Source of the DNA: Actinomycetales bacterium
GTDB lineage: Bacteria; Actinomycetota; Actinomycetes; Actinomycetales; Beutenbergiaceae
DNA: 6,174 nt
Assembly (NCBI GenBank): GCA_016649925.1
Contig: JAENWO010000158.1
Span: 1 to 6,174 of the forward strand
Direction of reading: 5' to 3'
Part shown: positions 1 to 6,046 of the stretch, piece after piece
Layout of the letters: the number at the start of each line of letters is the position of its first letter
Position numbering within the stretch: the stretch's first letter is position 1
Program-made: the position numbers and the translations under genes
Notes under the pieces: model-generated
Databases searched by the model: none
Seen by the model: only the letters and a program-made list of their open reading frames with translations
Told to the model about the DNA's origin: nothing

Positions 1-1
1 C

Positions 2-529
2 GAGCTGGGTGGAGAAGGCGCCGGTGGCCGGCTCGTAGACCTCACCAACCGCCGCAAGAAGAATGTCCTGCTGCGAGCGAAGCTGCAGGCCAAGGGAACG
101 AAGCCCGCCAAACGGCTCCTGAAGAAGAGGAGCAAGAAGGAAGCCCCGTTCGTCGCTGACGTCAACCACCAGGTCTCCAAGAAGATTGTGGCCGGGGCCA
201 AACGCACCGGACGCGAAATCGCCATCGAAGACCTTTCGGGCGTCCGCGCACGGGTACGGCTCCGCAAGCCCCAACGGGCCGCAGTCCATTCCTGGGCCTT
301 CGCCCAGCTCGGGACCTTCCTCACCTACAAGGCTGCCGCCGCTGGCGTGGCCCTGGTCCAGGTCGACCCCGCGTACACCTCCCAGACGCGCTCCGGCTGT
401 GGGCACGTCTCGGCCAAGAACACGCCCGACCAGGCGCGCTTCGTCGGCCGGGCCTGCGGTGTGTTGTTGCACGCCGACCATGATGCTGCCATCAACATCG
501 CACGCCGCGGTCGAGATGGTTGGGGCGCC
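2..529 (+). pseudogene. TnpB-like (OrfB) transposon nuclease, C-terminal fragment, decayed
   Basis: The reading frame is open from the window edge, so the N-terminus lies outside. TnpB proteins are RNA-guided RuvC-like nucleases carried by IS200/IS605 and IS607 elements. Visible parts in order: a basic segment (RRKKN, LLKKRSKKEAPF), then VNHQVSKKIV, then IAIEDLSGVR with the second RuvC acidic residue (Glu at 227-229), the conserved HSWAFAQL block, a zinc-ribbon region, and HADHDAAINIA holding the last catalytic Asp (476-478). The zinc ribbon is damaged. The usual TCSxCG reads TRSGCG (Arg at 389-391), and the usual CxxCG reads GRACG (Gly at 446-448), so only two of four cysteines remain. The usual Asn of DxNAA is Asp. 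Similarity fades after INIARRG around 510-530, where IS66 sequence starts in another frame, so the native C-terminus and the element's right end are gone. The family call is firm; the exact end is uncertain by about 15 bases. It is very likely inactive. Confidence 0.85.
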
Positions 530-1148
530 AGCCCCCAAGTCGTTGCGCAGACCCTCGGGGCGCCGCCCCGGCGGGCAGGGCGGCCACGAAGGAAAGACCT
601 TGCGTCAGGTCGACGACCCCGACGAGGTGGTCCGCCACGAACCACCCGGCTGCGCCAAGTGTGGGGCCGACCTCGGCGAGGCACCCGTGGTCGGCACCCA
701 GCGGGCGCAGGTCTTCGACATCCCCCCGATCAAGATGCATGTGGTGGAGCATCAGATGGTCGCCCGCCGGTGCGGGTGCGGGGCCGCCACCCGCAGGCAG
801 GGCCCCGACCAGGTGAACGCACCTGCGGCGTACGGGCCGGTGGCCCGGTCGGTCATGGTGTACCTGTTGATGGGACAGTTCCTGTCCCGCGGGCGGACCG
901 CCGACGACCTGTCCGAGCTGTTCGGTGCCCCCGTCTCGGCGGCCACCGTCGCTGCGGCCACCACCCGGGCCGCCGACGACCTCGCCCCGTTCCTGTCCCT
1001 GGTGACCGAGCAGATCGTTGCGGCGGCCGTCGCGCACTTCGACGAGACCGGGCTGCGCTGCCAGGGGCGCCAGGCGTGGTTGCACTCCGCCTTCACCGAC
1101 ACCTTCGCCCTGCTGTACGCCCACCCGAACCGGGGCAAGGCCGCGATG
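528..1148 (+). pseudogene. IS66-family transposase, internal fragment
   Basis: This fragment of about 207 codons is recognisable as IS66 transposase (TnpC type, DDE enzyme). It opens with PAPKSLRRPSGRRPGGQGGHEG, the usual region just before the zinc-binding domain. A Cys-x-x-Cys (CAKC) and a later Cys-x-Cys (CGC) form the zinc-binding DNA-recognition domain, with DIPPIKMHVVEHQMVARRC between them. The core follows with YLLMGQFLSRGRTADDLSELFG and the first catalytic Asp in HFDETGL (codon 1041-1043), then the HPNRGKAAM block. Homology stops at that point. The following residues (GAYPGAEA, stop at 1173-1175) come from the next element read out of frame. Missing are the N-terminal coiled region, the second catalytic Asp and the catalytic Glu, so roughly half of the usual 450-550 residues are absent. 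No start codon or ribosome binding site belongs to it; upstream codons in this frame are antiphase TnpB sequence. It cannot encode an active transposase. Confidence 0.88.
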
Positions 1149-1458
1149 GGCGCTTACCCCGGCGCAGAAGCTTGACCATCTGGCCGCTTACGAGGCCGCC
1201 TGCCAGCGGAGTGAGGCGGCGCGTATTTGCAGGCGGAGGGGTTGTATTCGTCGCTGATCAGCGAGTGGCGCCGGCTGCGCGACGCAGGAGTGCTGGCGGG
1301 GAAGAAACCCGGTGAGGAGATCGGCCGGCTGAGCGCTGAGCAGGCCGAGATCGCCAGGCCGCGCCGCCGGCTCGAGATATCCGAGCACCGGCTGGCGACC
1401 ACGGAGGTGGCTCTCGAAATCGTGGGAACAGCACGAGAGCTATTGGAGGAAATATCCA
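1147..1458 (+). pseudogene. IS3-type transposase OrfA remnant with internal frameshift
   Basis: Two overlapping frames together read as one OrfA-like protein: ALTPAQKLDHLAAYEAACQRSE in the first frame, then YLQAEGLYSSLISEWRR, continuing through LRDAGVLAGKKPGEEIGRL, in the second. OrfA proteins of the IS3 family bind the element ends through an N-terminal helix-turn-helix and carry a coiled-coil region; the stretch EQAEIARPRRRLEISEHRLATTEVALEIV is the latter. The switch of frame lies at 1213-1221: one extra G after GAG (1213-1215) would restore GGAYLQAEG, so a single-base deletion in a short G run is the simplest explanation. This is not the programmed OrfA/OrfB frameshift, which lies at the end of OrfA. 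No proper start is seen, because the first codons run directly out of IS66 sequence, and the 3' end is cut after ARELLEEIS at about 1458. No OrfB follows. The exact IS3 subgroup cannot be named. Confidence 0.72.
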
Positions 1459-1464
1459 CCCACG

Positions 1465-1886
1465 GTGGCACTCGAGCGCGCGGCCACCCACGCCCTTGAA
1501 GCGGGCGCCGAGGTGGCACAGCGCGTCACCTGGTTGCATGCGGACCTCTCGACCTGGGTCCCGGCCCCGGCGGCCTACCAACTGGTGTCGGCGCAGTTCC
1601 TGCAGCTGCCCAAGGATCAACGCGAGCCGGTTCACCGTCGGCTCGCCGCGTGGGTGGCACCTGGCGGCACCCTGCTCGTCGTCGGCCACCATCCCAGCGA
1701 CCTCCAGACGAGGGTCCCGCGACCGCAGGTGCCCGAGCTCTTCTTCACCGCGTCCGACGTCGCGGCCGGTCTCGATGCTGCCGAGTGGGTCGTTCTCGTC
1801 GACGAGGCCCGCGCGATACCGTCGACCCTGACGGCCGCCCGGTCACCATCCATGACGCGGTGCTGAAGGCTCGGCGGGTCGCCTGA
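1465..1886 (+). pseudogene. Class I SAM-dependent methyltransferase, truncated and frameshifted
   Basis: The sequence from VALERAATHALEAGAEV resembles the second half of a Rossmann-fold methyltransferase. It includes WLHADL (the strand carrying the residue next to the adenine), YQLVSAQFLQLP (motif II region, with Gln where Asp is usual in YDLV, codon 1579-1581), the helix REPVHRRLAAWVAPGG, and TLLVVGHHPSD (motif III region). The N-terminal part with the glycine-rich SAM-binding motif I is missing; the sequence before 1465 is transposon. Near 1813-1817 the frame breaks. The first frame runs on to a stop at 1864-1866, while the neighbouring frame continues with DTVDPDGRPVTIHDAVLKARRVA and stops at 1884-1886. 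That is a natural C-terminus for this kind of protein, and one added base after GCG (1813-1815) restores the reading. Disruption by the insertions, followed by decay, is the likely history. The substrate cannot be told. GTG at 1465 could start a product of about 133 residues, but without motif I it would not bind SAM normally. Confidence 0.72.
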
Positions 1887-1887
1887 G

Positions 1888-1904
1888 CCTGCCGTCCGGC
1901 CAGG
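1888..1904 (+). terminator. Possible weak hairpin terminator after the methyltransferase remnant
   Basis: Directly after the TGA at 1884-1886, CCTGCC can pair with GGCCAGG around a GTCC loop (6 pairs with one bulged C at 1901). No T-run follows, so it would have to act as a U-less terminator, as has been proposed for actinobacteria. The stem is short and the region is GC-rich, so chance is quite possible. Confidence 0.25.
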
Positions 1905-1984
1905 GCCAGGCATCGTCGTCGGGCTCGTCGGGATGTGATCGAGATGAGGCGTCCGAGGCCATCGCGCACCGCTTCCGGGCCGGT

Positions 1985-2002
1985 CCGTGACCCATGTCAC
2001 GG
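1985..2002. promoter_or_regulatory. Perfect inverted repeat upstream of topA, candidate CRP/FNR-type operator
   Basis: CCGTGAC-CCAT-GTCACGG is a perfect 7-bp inverted repeat with a 4-bp spacer. Its GTGA-N6-TCAC core matches the general form of sites bound by CRP/FNR-family regulators (the actinobacterial GlxR/Crp consensus is TGTGA-N6-TCACA). The centre is about 116 bases upstream of the topA start and about 45 upstream of the candidate -10 element at 2037. Binding is inferred from form only; a hairpin or another regulator's site would also fit. Confidence 0.45.
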
Positions 2003-2036
2003 CGGTCGGCGTGCCACGTCCGCGGGAAAGACGATG

Positions 2037-2042
2037 TACCGT
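2037..2042 (+). promoter_or_regulatory. topA: Candidate -10 element for topA
   Basis: TACCGT has the TANNNT form of actinobacterial housekeeping -10 elements and would start transcription near 2048-2050, giving a leader of about 60 bases. There is no recognisable -35 hexamer 16-18 bases upstream, so the assignment is weak. No other gene is visible in the 223-base gap 1887-2109. Confidence 0.3.
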
Positions 2043-2095
2043 CAGCCGCGAGAGACCCCCGGTCCGCACCGCACGACGTCGGTCCTCACCACCAC

Positions 2096-2104
2096 GAAGG
2101 AAGG
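2096..2104 (+). promoter_or_regulatory. topA: Ribosome binding site that fixes the topA start
   Basis: GAAGGAAGG is a strong purine-rich Shine-Dalgarno sequence, 5 bases before the GTG at 2110. It decides for this start over the in-frame upstream codons: the frame is open back to a GTG at 1987, but that stretch is Arg/Pro-rich and non-homologous, and it contains the operator candidate. Confidence 0.8.
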
Positions 2105-2109
2105 CCCGT

Positions 2110-4809
2110 GTGACCCCTACCGCCCGCAAGCTGGTCATCGTCGAGTCCCCTGCCAAGGCGCGCACCATCGCCGGCTACCTGGGTTCGGACTATGACGTCG
2201 AGGCGAGCATCGGTCACATCCGCGACCTGCCGCAGCCCTCTGAGCTGCCCGCCGAGATGAAGAAGGGACCCTTCAGGAAGTTCGCGATCGACGTGGACAA
2301 CGGCTTCGAGCCGTACTACGTCGTGGACTCGGACAAGAAGAAGAAGGTCTCCGAGCTCAAGAAGCTCCTCAAGGGCGCCGACGAGCTCTACCTCGCCACC
2401 GATGAGGACCGTGAGGGGGAGGCCATCGCGTGGCACCTGCTCGAGGTGCTCCAGCCCAAGGTCCCGGTCAAGCGGATGGTCTTCCACGAGATCACCCGCG
2501 AGGCCATCCAGCGTGCCCTGGAGAACACCCGCGAGCTCGACACCCGCCTGGTCGACGCGCAGGAGACCCGCCGCATCCTGGACCGCCTCTACGGGTACGA
2601 GATCTCCCCGGTGCTGTGGCGCAAGGTGCGTCAGGGTCTGAGCGCCGGGCGCGTGCAGTCCGTGGCCACCCGCATGGTGGTGGCCCGGGAGCGCGAGCGG
2701 ATGGCGTTCCGCAGCGCGGCCTACTGGGACGTCAAGGGCACGTTCACCGGGGGTCGCGACGCGACCGCCGGCACCACCTTCGGCGCACGCCTGGTCTTTG
2801 TCGACGGCGCGCGCGTGGCGACGGGCAAGGACTTCGGGGACGACGGCACGCTGCGCACCCGGGGCGCCGTCCAGCTCACCGAGGACGACGCGCGGGGCCT
2901 CGTCTCGGCGCTCGAGAACGTCGCTGTGAGCGTGCGCTCGGTCGACGAGAAGCCGTACACGCGCCGTCCCGCGGCTCCGTTCACCACGTCGACGTTGCAG
3001 CAGGAGGCCTCGCGCAAGCTGAGGATGAACTCCAAGCACGCGATGCGCACGGCCCAGGGCCTGTATGAGAACGGCTACATCACCTACATGCGGACCGACT
3101 CCTCCGCGCTGTCCGGGCAGGCCATCAGCGCCGCCCGCCGACAGGCCTCGGAGCTGTACGGGGCAGAGTACGTCCCCCAGCAGCCGCGCACCTATGCCAG
3201 CAAGGCGAAGGGCGCGCAGGAGGCGCACGAGGCGATCCGTCCCGCGGGGGACTCGTTCCGCACGCCCGCGCAGGTGGCCGGTGAGCTCACCGGGGACCAG
3301 TTCCGCCTCTACGAGCTGATCTGGAAGCGGACCGTCGCCTCGCAGATGGCCGACGCGCGCGGCTCGACCGCCTCGATCCGGCTCGCCGCGACCGCCACCG
3401 ACGGGCGGGACGCGGAGTTCGCCGCCTCCGGCACCGTCATCACGTTCCGCGGGTTCCTCGCCGCGTACGAGGAGGGCCGCGACGTCGAACGGTACGAGGA
3501 GGGCGAGGGCAAGGACTCCCGCCTCCCGGACGTGCGCACCGGCGACGCCGTCGCGACCGAAGAGCTGGTGGCCGACGGTCACGAGACCACCCCCCCGCCG
3601 CGGTACACCGAGGCGAGCCTGGTCAAGGCGCTCGAGGATCGCGGCATCGGCCGGCCCTCCACCTACGCCGCGACGATCTCGGTGATCACCGACCGCGGGT
3701 ACGTCGAGCGGCGCGGGCAGGCCCTCGTGCCGAGCTGGTTGGCGTTCTCGGTGATCCGCTTGCTCGAGGTGCACTTCCCGCGGCTCGTGGACTACGACTT
3801 CACCGCCGCGATGGAGTCCGACCTGGACCGCATCGCCGACGGCAAGCAGGACCGGGTGGACTGGCTCACCGGTTTCTACTTCGGCGCCGAGGGGTCCGAC
3901 GGGCTCAAGGACCTCGTCGAGGACCTCGGCGAGATCGACGCCCGGGAGATCAACTCCATCGACATCGGTGAGGGCATCACCCTGCGCGTGGGCCGGTACG
4001 GCCCCTACATCGAGGTGCCCGGCGTCGACGGCGAGGACGCGAAGCGCGCCACGGTGCCCGACGACGTCGCCCCCGACGAACTGACCGTCGCGCTCGCGCG
4101 GGAGCTGCTCGAGCAGCAGGGCGACGGCGACCACGAGCTCGGCGTGGACCCCGTCACCGGCCACCCGATCGTCGCGCGCGCCGGGAGGTACGGCCCGTAC
4201 GTCACGGAGGTCCTGCCCGAGGAGCTCGAGGACGCCGCCCCGGCGAAGAAGGGCGCGAAGAAGGCCGCGAAGGCGAAACCGCGGACGGCGTCCCTGTTCA
4301 AGGACATGGACCTGAACACGGTGGACCTCGAGACGGCGCTCAAGCTGCTCTCCCTGCCCCGCGTGGTGGGCGCCGACCCCGAGTCCGGCGACGAGATCAC
4401 CGCTCAGGGCGGCCGCTACGGCCCGTACCTGAAGAAGGGCACGGACTCGCGCACCCTGGAGAGCGAGGAGCTGCTCTTCGACATCACGCTGGAGCAGGCC
4501 CTGGAGATCTACGCCCGGCCCAAACGCGGCCGAGGTGCGACCGCGACGAAGGCCCTGCGTGAGTTCGACGCGGATCCGGTGTCCGGCAAGCCGGTGTCAG
4601 TCAAGGACGGCCGGTTCGGTCCGTACGTCACCGACGGCACCACGAACGCCACCCTGCGCAAGGAGGACGCCGTCGAGGCGCTCACCGCGGAGCGGGCGTT
4701 CGAGCTGCTCGCCGAGAAGCGTGCGAAGGGACCGGCCAAGAAGCCGGCCCGACGTGCCGCCACGAGCACCCGCAAGGCGGCGGTCCGCAAGTCGGCGGCC
4801 AAGAAGTAG
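2110..4809 (+). CDS. topA: DNA topoisomerase I (type IA), complete
   Basis: This is an 899-residue cytoplasmic enzyme that relaxes negative supercoils by cutting one strand and passing the other, balancing gyrase. The TOPRIM domain opens at KLVIVESPAKA (Glu12) and has TDEDREGE with Asp98, Asp100 and Glu102 for metal binding. SAGRVQSVATRMVVARE belongs to the conserved core. The active-site tyrosine is Tyr326 in YITYMRTDS, with Arg328 behind it. AHEAIRP (about 372-378) and EDRGIGRPSTYA (about 509-520) complete the core. The C-terminus has no zinc fingers. Instead it has four repeats marked by GRYGPY or GRFGPY at residues 628, 692, 768 and 834, a Lys/Ala-rich insert near 711-726, and a final Lys/Arg/Ala tail of about 28 residues. 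This is the actinobacterial arrangement, and in mycobacterial and Streptomyces relatives the tail is needed for efficient strand passage. The GTG start is supported by the ribosome binding site at 2096-2104 and by the conserved beginning of TOPRIM. All catalytic residues are present and no frameshift is seen. It is most likely monocistronic, set off by 223 and 122 bases. Confidence 0.98.
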   Translation: MTPTARKLVIVESPAKARTIAGYLGSDYDVEASIGHIRDLPQPSELPAEMKKGPFRKFAIDVDNGFEPYYVVDSDKKKKVSELKKLLKGADELYLATDEDREGEAIAWHLLEVLQPKVPVKRMVFHEITREAIQRALENTRELDTRLVDAQETRRILDRLYGYEISPVLWRKVRQGLSAGRVQSVATRMVVARERERMAFRSAAYWDVKGTFTGGRDATAGTTFGARLVFVDGARVATGKDFGDDGTLRTRGAVQLTEDDARGLVSALENVAVSVRSVDEKPYTRRPAAPFTTSTLQQEASRKLRMNSKHAMRTAQGLYENGYITYMRTDSSALSGQAISAARRQASELYGAEYVPQQPRTYASKAKGAQEAHEAIRPAGDSFRTPAQVAGELTGDQFRLYELIWKRTVASQMADARGSTASIRLAATATDGRDAEFAASGTVITFRGFLAAYEEGRDVERYEEGEGKDSRLPDVRTGDAVATEELVADGHETTPPPRYTEASLVKALEDRGIGRPSTYAATISVITDRGYVERRGQALVPSWLAFSVIRLLEVHFPRLVDYDFTAAMESDLDRIADGKQDRVDWLTGFYFGAEGSDGLKDLVEDLGEIDAREINSIDIGEGITLRVGRYGPYIEVPGVDGEDAKRATVPDDVAPDELTVALARELLEQQGDGDHELGVDPVTGHPIVARAGRYGPYVTEVLPEELEDAAPAKKGAKKAAKAKPRTASLFKDMDLNTVDLETALKLLSLPRVVGADPESGDEITAQGGRYGPYLKKGTDSRTLESEELLFDITLEQALEIYARPKRGRGATATKALREFDADPVSGKPVSVKDGRFGPYVTDGTTNATLRKEDAVEALTAERAFELLAEKRAKGPAKKPARRAATSTRKAAVRKSAAKK

Positions 4810-4836
4810 GGACCCTTTCCCGCACGGACCGGACCT

Positions 4837-4910
4837 CACCCACGAGAGCGGACCTCCATGACGTCGAGCTCACGGCGAACCGACCAGCTGGGCGAGCGGA
4901 GCCGTGGGTG
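4837..4910 (+). other. Topoisomerase-oxidoreductase gap with two competing stems
   Basis: CACCCACG (4837-4844) is the exact reverse complement of CGTGGGTG (4903-4910). CACGGC (4871-4876) is the exact reverse complement of GCCGTG (4901-4906) and extends by a T-G and a C-G pair. Both stems use the same right arm, so only one can form. No T-run follows either. They may serve as a weak topA terminator, or be chance in GC-rich DNA. Confidence 0.25.
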
Positions 4911-4919
4911 GCAGCGCCC

Positions 4920-4925
4920 TACGCT
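4920..4925 (+). promoter_or_regulatory. -10 element positioned for a leaderless oxidoreductase transcript
   Basis: TACGCT matches the TANNNT -10 form and ends 6 bases before the ATG at 4932, so transcription would begin at or next to the start codon. Leaderless mRNAs with this spacing are common in actinobacteria. There is no Shine-Dalgarno sequence before this ATG, which fits, but no clear -35 is visible. Confidence 0.5.
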
Positions 4926-4931
4926 GGGTCC

Positions 4932-5945
4932 ATGACCTCACCCTCGTTCGGACCCGAGCCAGCCGATGCCCCACCGTTGCGCTGGGGCATCCTCGCCCCC
5001 GGCGGCGTCGCCCGGACGTTCGCCCGGGACGTGCCCGCCCACACGCAGTCCCGGATCGTCGCCGTCGGCTCGCGCAGCCCGGAGCGGGCGCAGGCGTTCG
5101 CCTCCGAGTTCGACATCCCGACGGCGCACGGCAGCTACGCCGACCTCGTCGCCGACCCGCAGGTGGAGGCGATCTACATCGCCTCTCCGCACTCCGAGCA
5201 CCGCGACCACGCCCGGCTCGCCCTGGAGGCCGGCAAGCCCGTGCTCGTGGAGAAGTCGATCACCCGGAACGCCGCCGAGGCGCGCGAGATCTTCGACCTC
5301 GCCCGCGAGCGCCGGCTCTTCGTGATGGAAGCCATGTGGACGAGGTTCCTCCCACACATGGTCGCGCTGCGCGAGGTGCTCGCGAGCGGAGAGATCGGCG
5401 ACGTCGTCACCCTCACCGCCGAGCACGGACAGGCCCTCGACCTCCCTCCCGAGCACCGCCTGAAGAACCCTGAGCTGGCGGGGGGTGCGCTGCTCGACCT
5501 CGGCGTCTACCCGGTGTCCTTCGCGCACGACATGCTCGGTGTCCCGGATGCCATCACCGCCGTCGGCACGTACACCGAGACGGGCGTGGACGGCAACGAG
5601 GCGATCGTGCTGCGCTACGGCACGCGGACCCTCGCGCTGCTCAGCTCGACGCTCTGGTCCGCCACCCCCAACGGTGCGGTGATCAGCGGCACGAAGGGAC
5701 GCATCGAGGTGGCCCCGACCCTCTACGCCCCGTCCTCCTTCACGGTCCGGCTGCTCGAGGGGGAGCCGCGCACGGTGACCGTCGAGGTCTCCGGCGGGTT
5801 CCAGTACGAGGCCGCCGAGGTGGCCCGCCGAATCCACGCGGGCGAGCTCGAGTCGTCCCTCCACACCTGGGAGGACACGCTCGCCGTGATGTCTACGATG
5901 GATCAGGTCCGCGCCCAGCTCGGAGTGCTCTACCCGGGGGAGTGA
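4932..5945 (+). CDS. Gfo/Idh/MocA-family NAD(P)-dependent oxidoreductase
   Basis: This 337-residue soluble protein is intact and of normal family length. The N-terminal Rossmann fold begins at LRWGILAPGGVARTF (residues 16-30), which resembles the dinucleotide loop of the dihydrodiol dehydrogenase-like branch. VGSRSPERAQAFASEFDIPTAHGSYADLV and AIYIASPHSEHRDHARLALEAGKPVLVEK follow, with the family Glu107-Lys108 pair. The substrate-domain marks are EAMWTRFLP (133-141) and GGALLDLGVYPVSFA with Asp189 and Tyr193. Such enzymes oxidise or reduce sugars, inositols or related polyols using NAD(P); the exact substrate cannot be read from the sequence. ATG 4932 is chosen because it leaves a short 15-residue lead before the fold and sits just after a -10-like element. 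An alternative GTG at 4908 has a GGAG 6 bases upstream and would add MAAPYAGS. The gene follows topA on the same strand after 122 bases, with no functional link evident, and it ends 101 bases before the lipoprotein start. Confidence 0.92.
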   Translation: MTSPSFGPEPADAPPLRWGILAPGGVARTFARDVPAHTQSRIVAVGSRSPERAQAFASEFDIPTAHGSYADLVADPQVEAIYIASPHSEHRDHARLALEAGKPVLVEKSITRNAAEAREIFDLARERRLFVMEAMWTRFLPHMVALREVLASGEIGDVVTLTAEHGQALDLPPEHRLKNPELAGGALLDLGVYPVSFAHDMLGVPDAITAVGTYTETGVDGNEAIVLRYGTRTLALLSSTLWSATPNGAVISGTKGRIEVAPTLYAPSSFTVRLLEGEPRTVTVEVSGGFQYEAAEVARRIHAGELESSLHTWEDTLAVMSTMDQVRAQLGVLYPGE

Positions 5946-6034
5946 GCGGTGCAAGCGTCCTCCCCCTCCCGACATAGGCAGGGTGAGTGGTCTCGAGCCT
6001 GAGGCGGGTGTTCGGGGACCCGGGCATGAGGAGC

Positions 6035-6040
6035 AGGGAG
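6035..6040 (+). promoter_or_regulatory. Ribosome binding site that fixes the lipoprotein start
   Basis: AGGGAG lies 6 bases before ATG 6047. In-frame ATGs at 6026 and 6065 have no comparable site, so 6047 is preferred. The gap 5946-6034 shows no clear promoter; TAGGCA at 5975 is a poor -10 candidate. Confidence 0.6.
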
Positions 6041-6046
6041 CGACGG

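Larger units (their letters stand above)
2..1464 (+). mobile_element. Mosaic of three decayed insertion-sequence fragments
   Basis: TnpB-like, IS66 and IS3-OrfA fragments abut with almost no spacer (joins near 515-530, 1147-1155 and 1456-1465), all in the same orientation. I see no terminal inverted repeats at the joins and no clear target-site duplication. None of the three has both ends. The left limit is outside the window; the right limit is where methyltransferase homology begins. The region probably arose by repeated insertion followed by deletion or illegitimate joining. Confidence 0.75.

Noticed and set aside
500..560. Guide-RNA (omega RNA) region or right end of the TnpB-carrying element
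   Set aside because: The sequence turns directly into IS66 coding sequence after the last TnpB motif, so the element's right end, where such RNA would lie, is absent.
186..1175. A single 329-residue open frame spanning the TnpB-like and IS66 parts as one fusion protein
   Set aside because: Only the part after about 528 is IS66. The upstream part is an antiphase reading of the TnpB-like sequence, so there is no in-frame TnpB-IS66 fusion.
1147..1458. Programmed ribosomal frameshift in the IS3 element
   Set aside because: The frame change lies early in OrfA, lacks a slippery A-run, and no OrfB follows, so it is a mutation.
2086..4164. A 692-residue open frame on the - strand opposite topA
   Set aside because: It lies fully antisense to a well-conserved gene, is full of Val/Leu/Gly/Arg with no recognisable domain, and is the usual mirror frame of GC-rich coding DNA.
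4810..4825. AGGGACCCT after topA as a terminator hairpin
   Set aside because: The self-complementary part leaves a loop of one base, so no stable stem can form, and there is no T-run.
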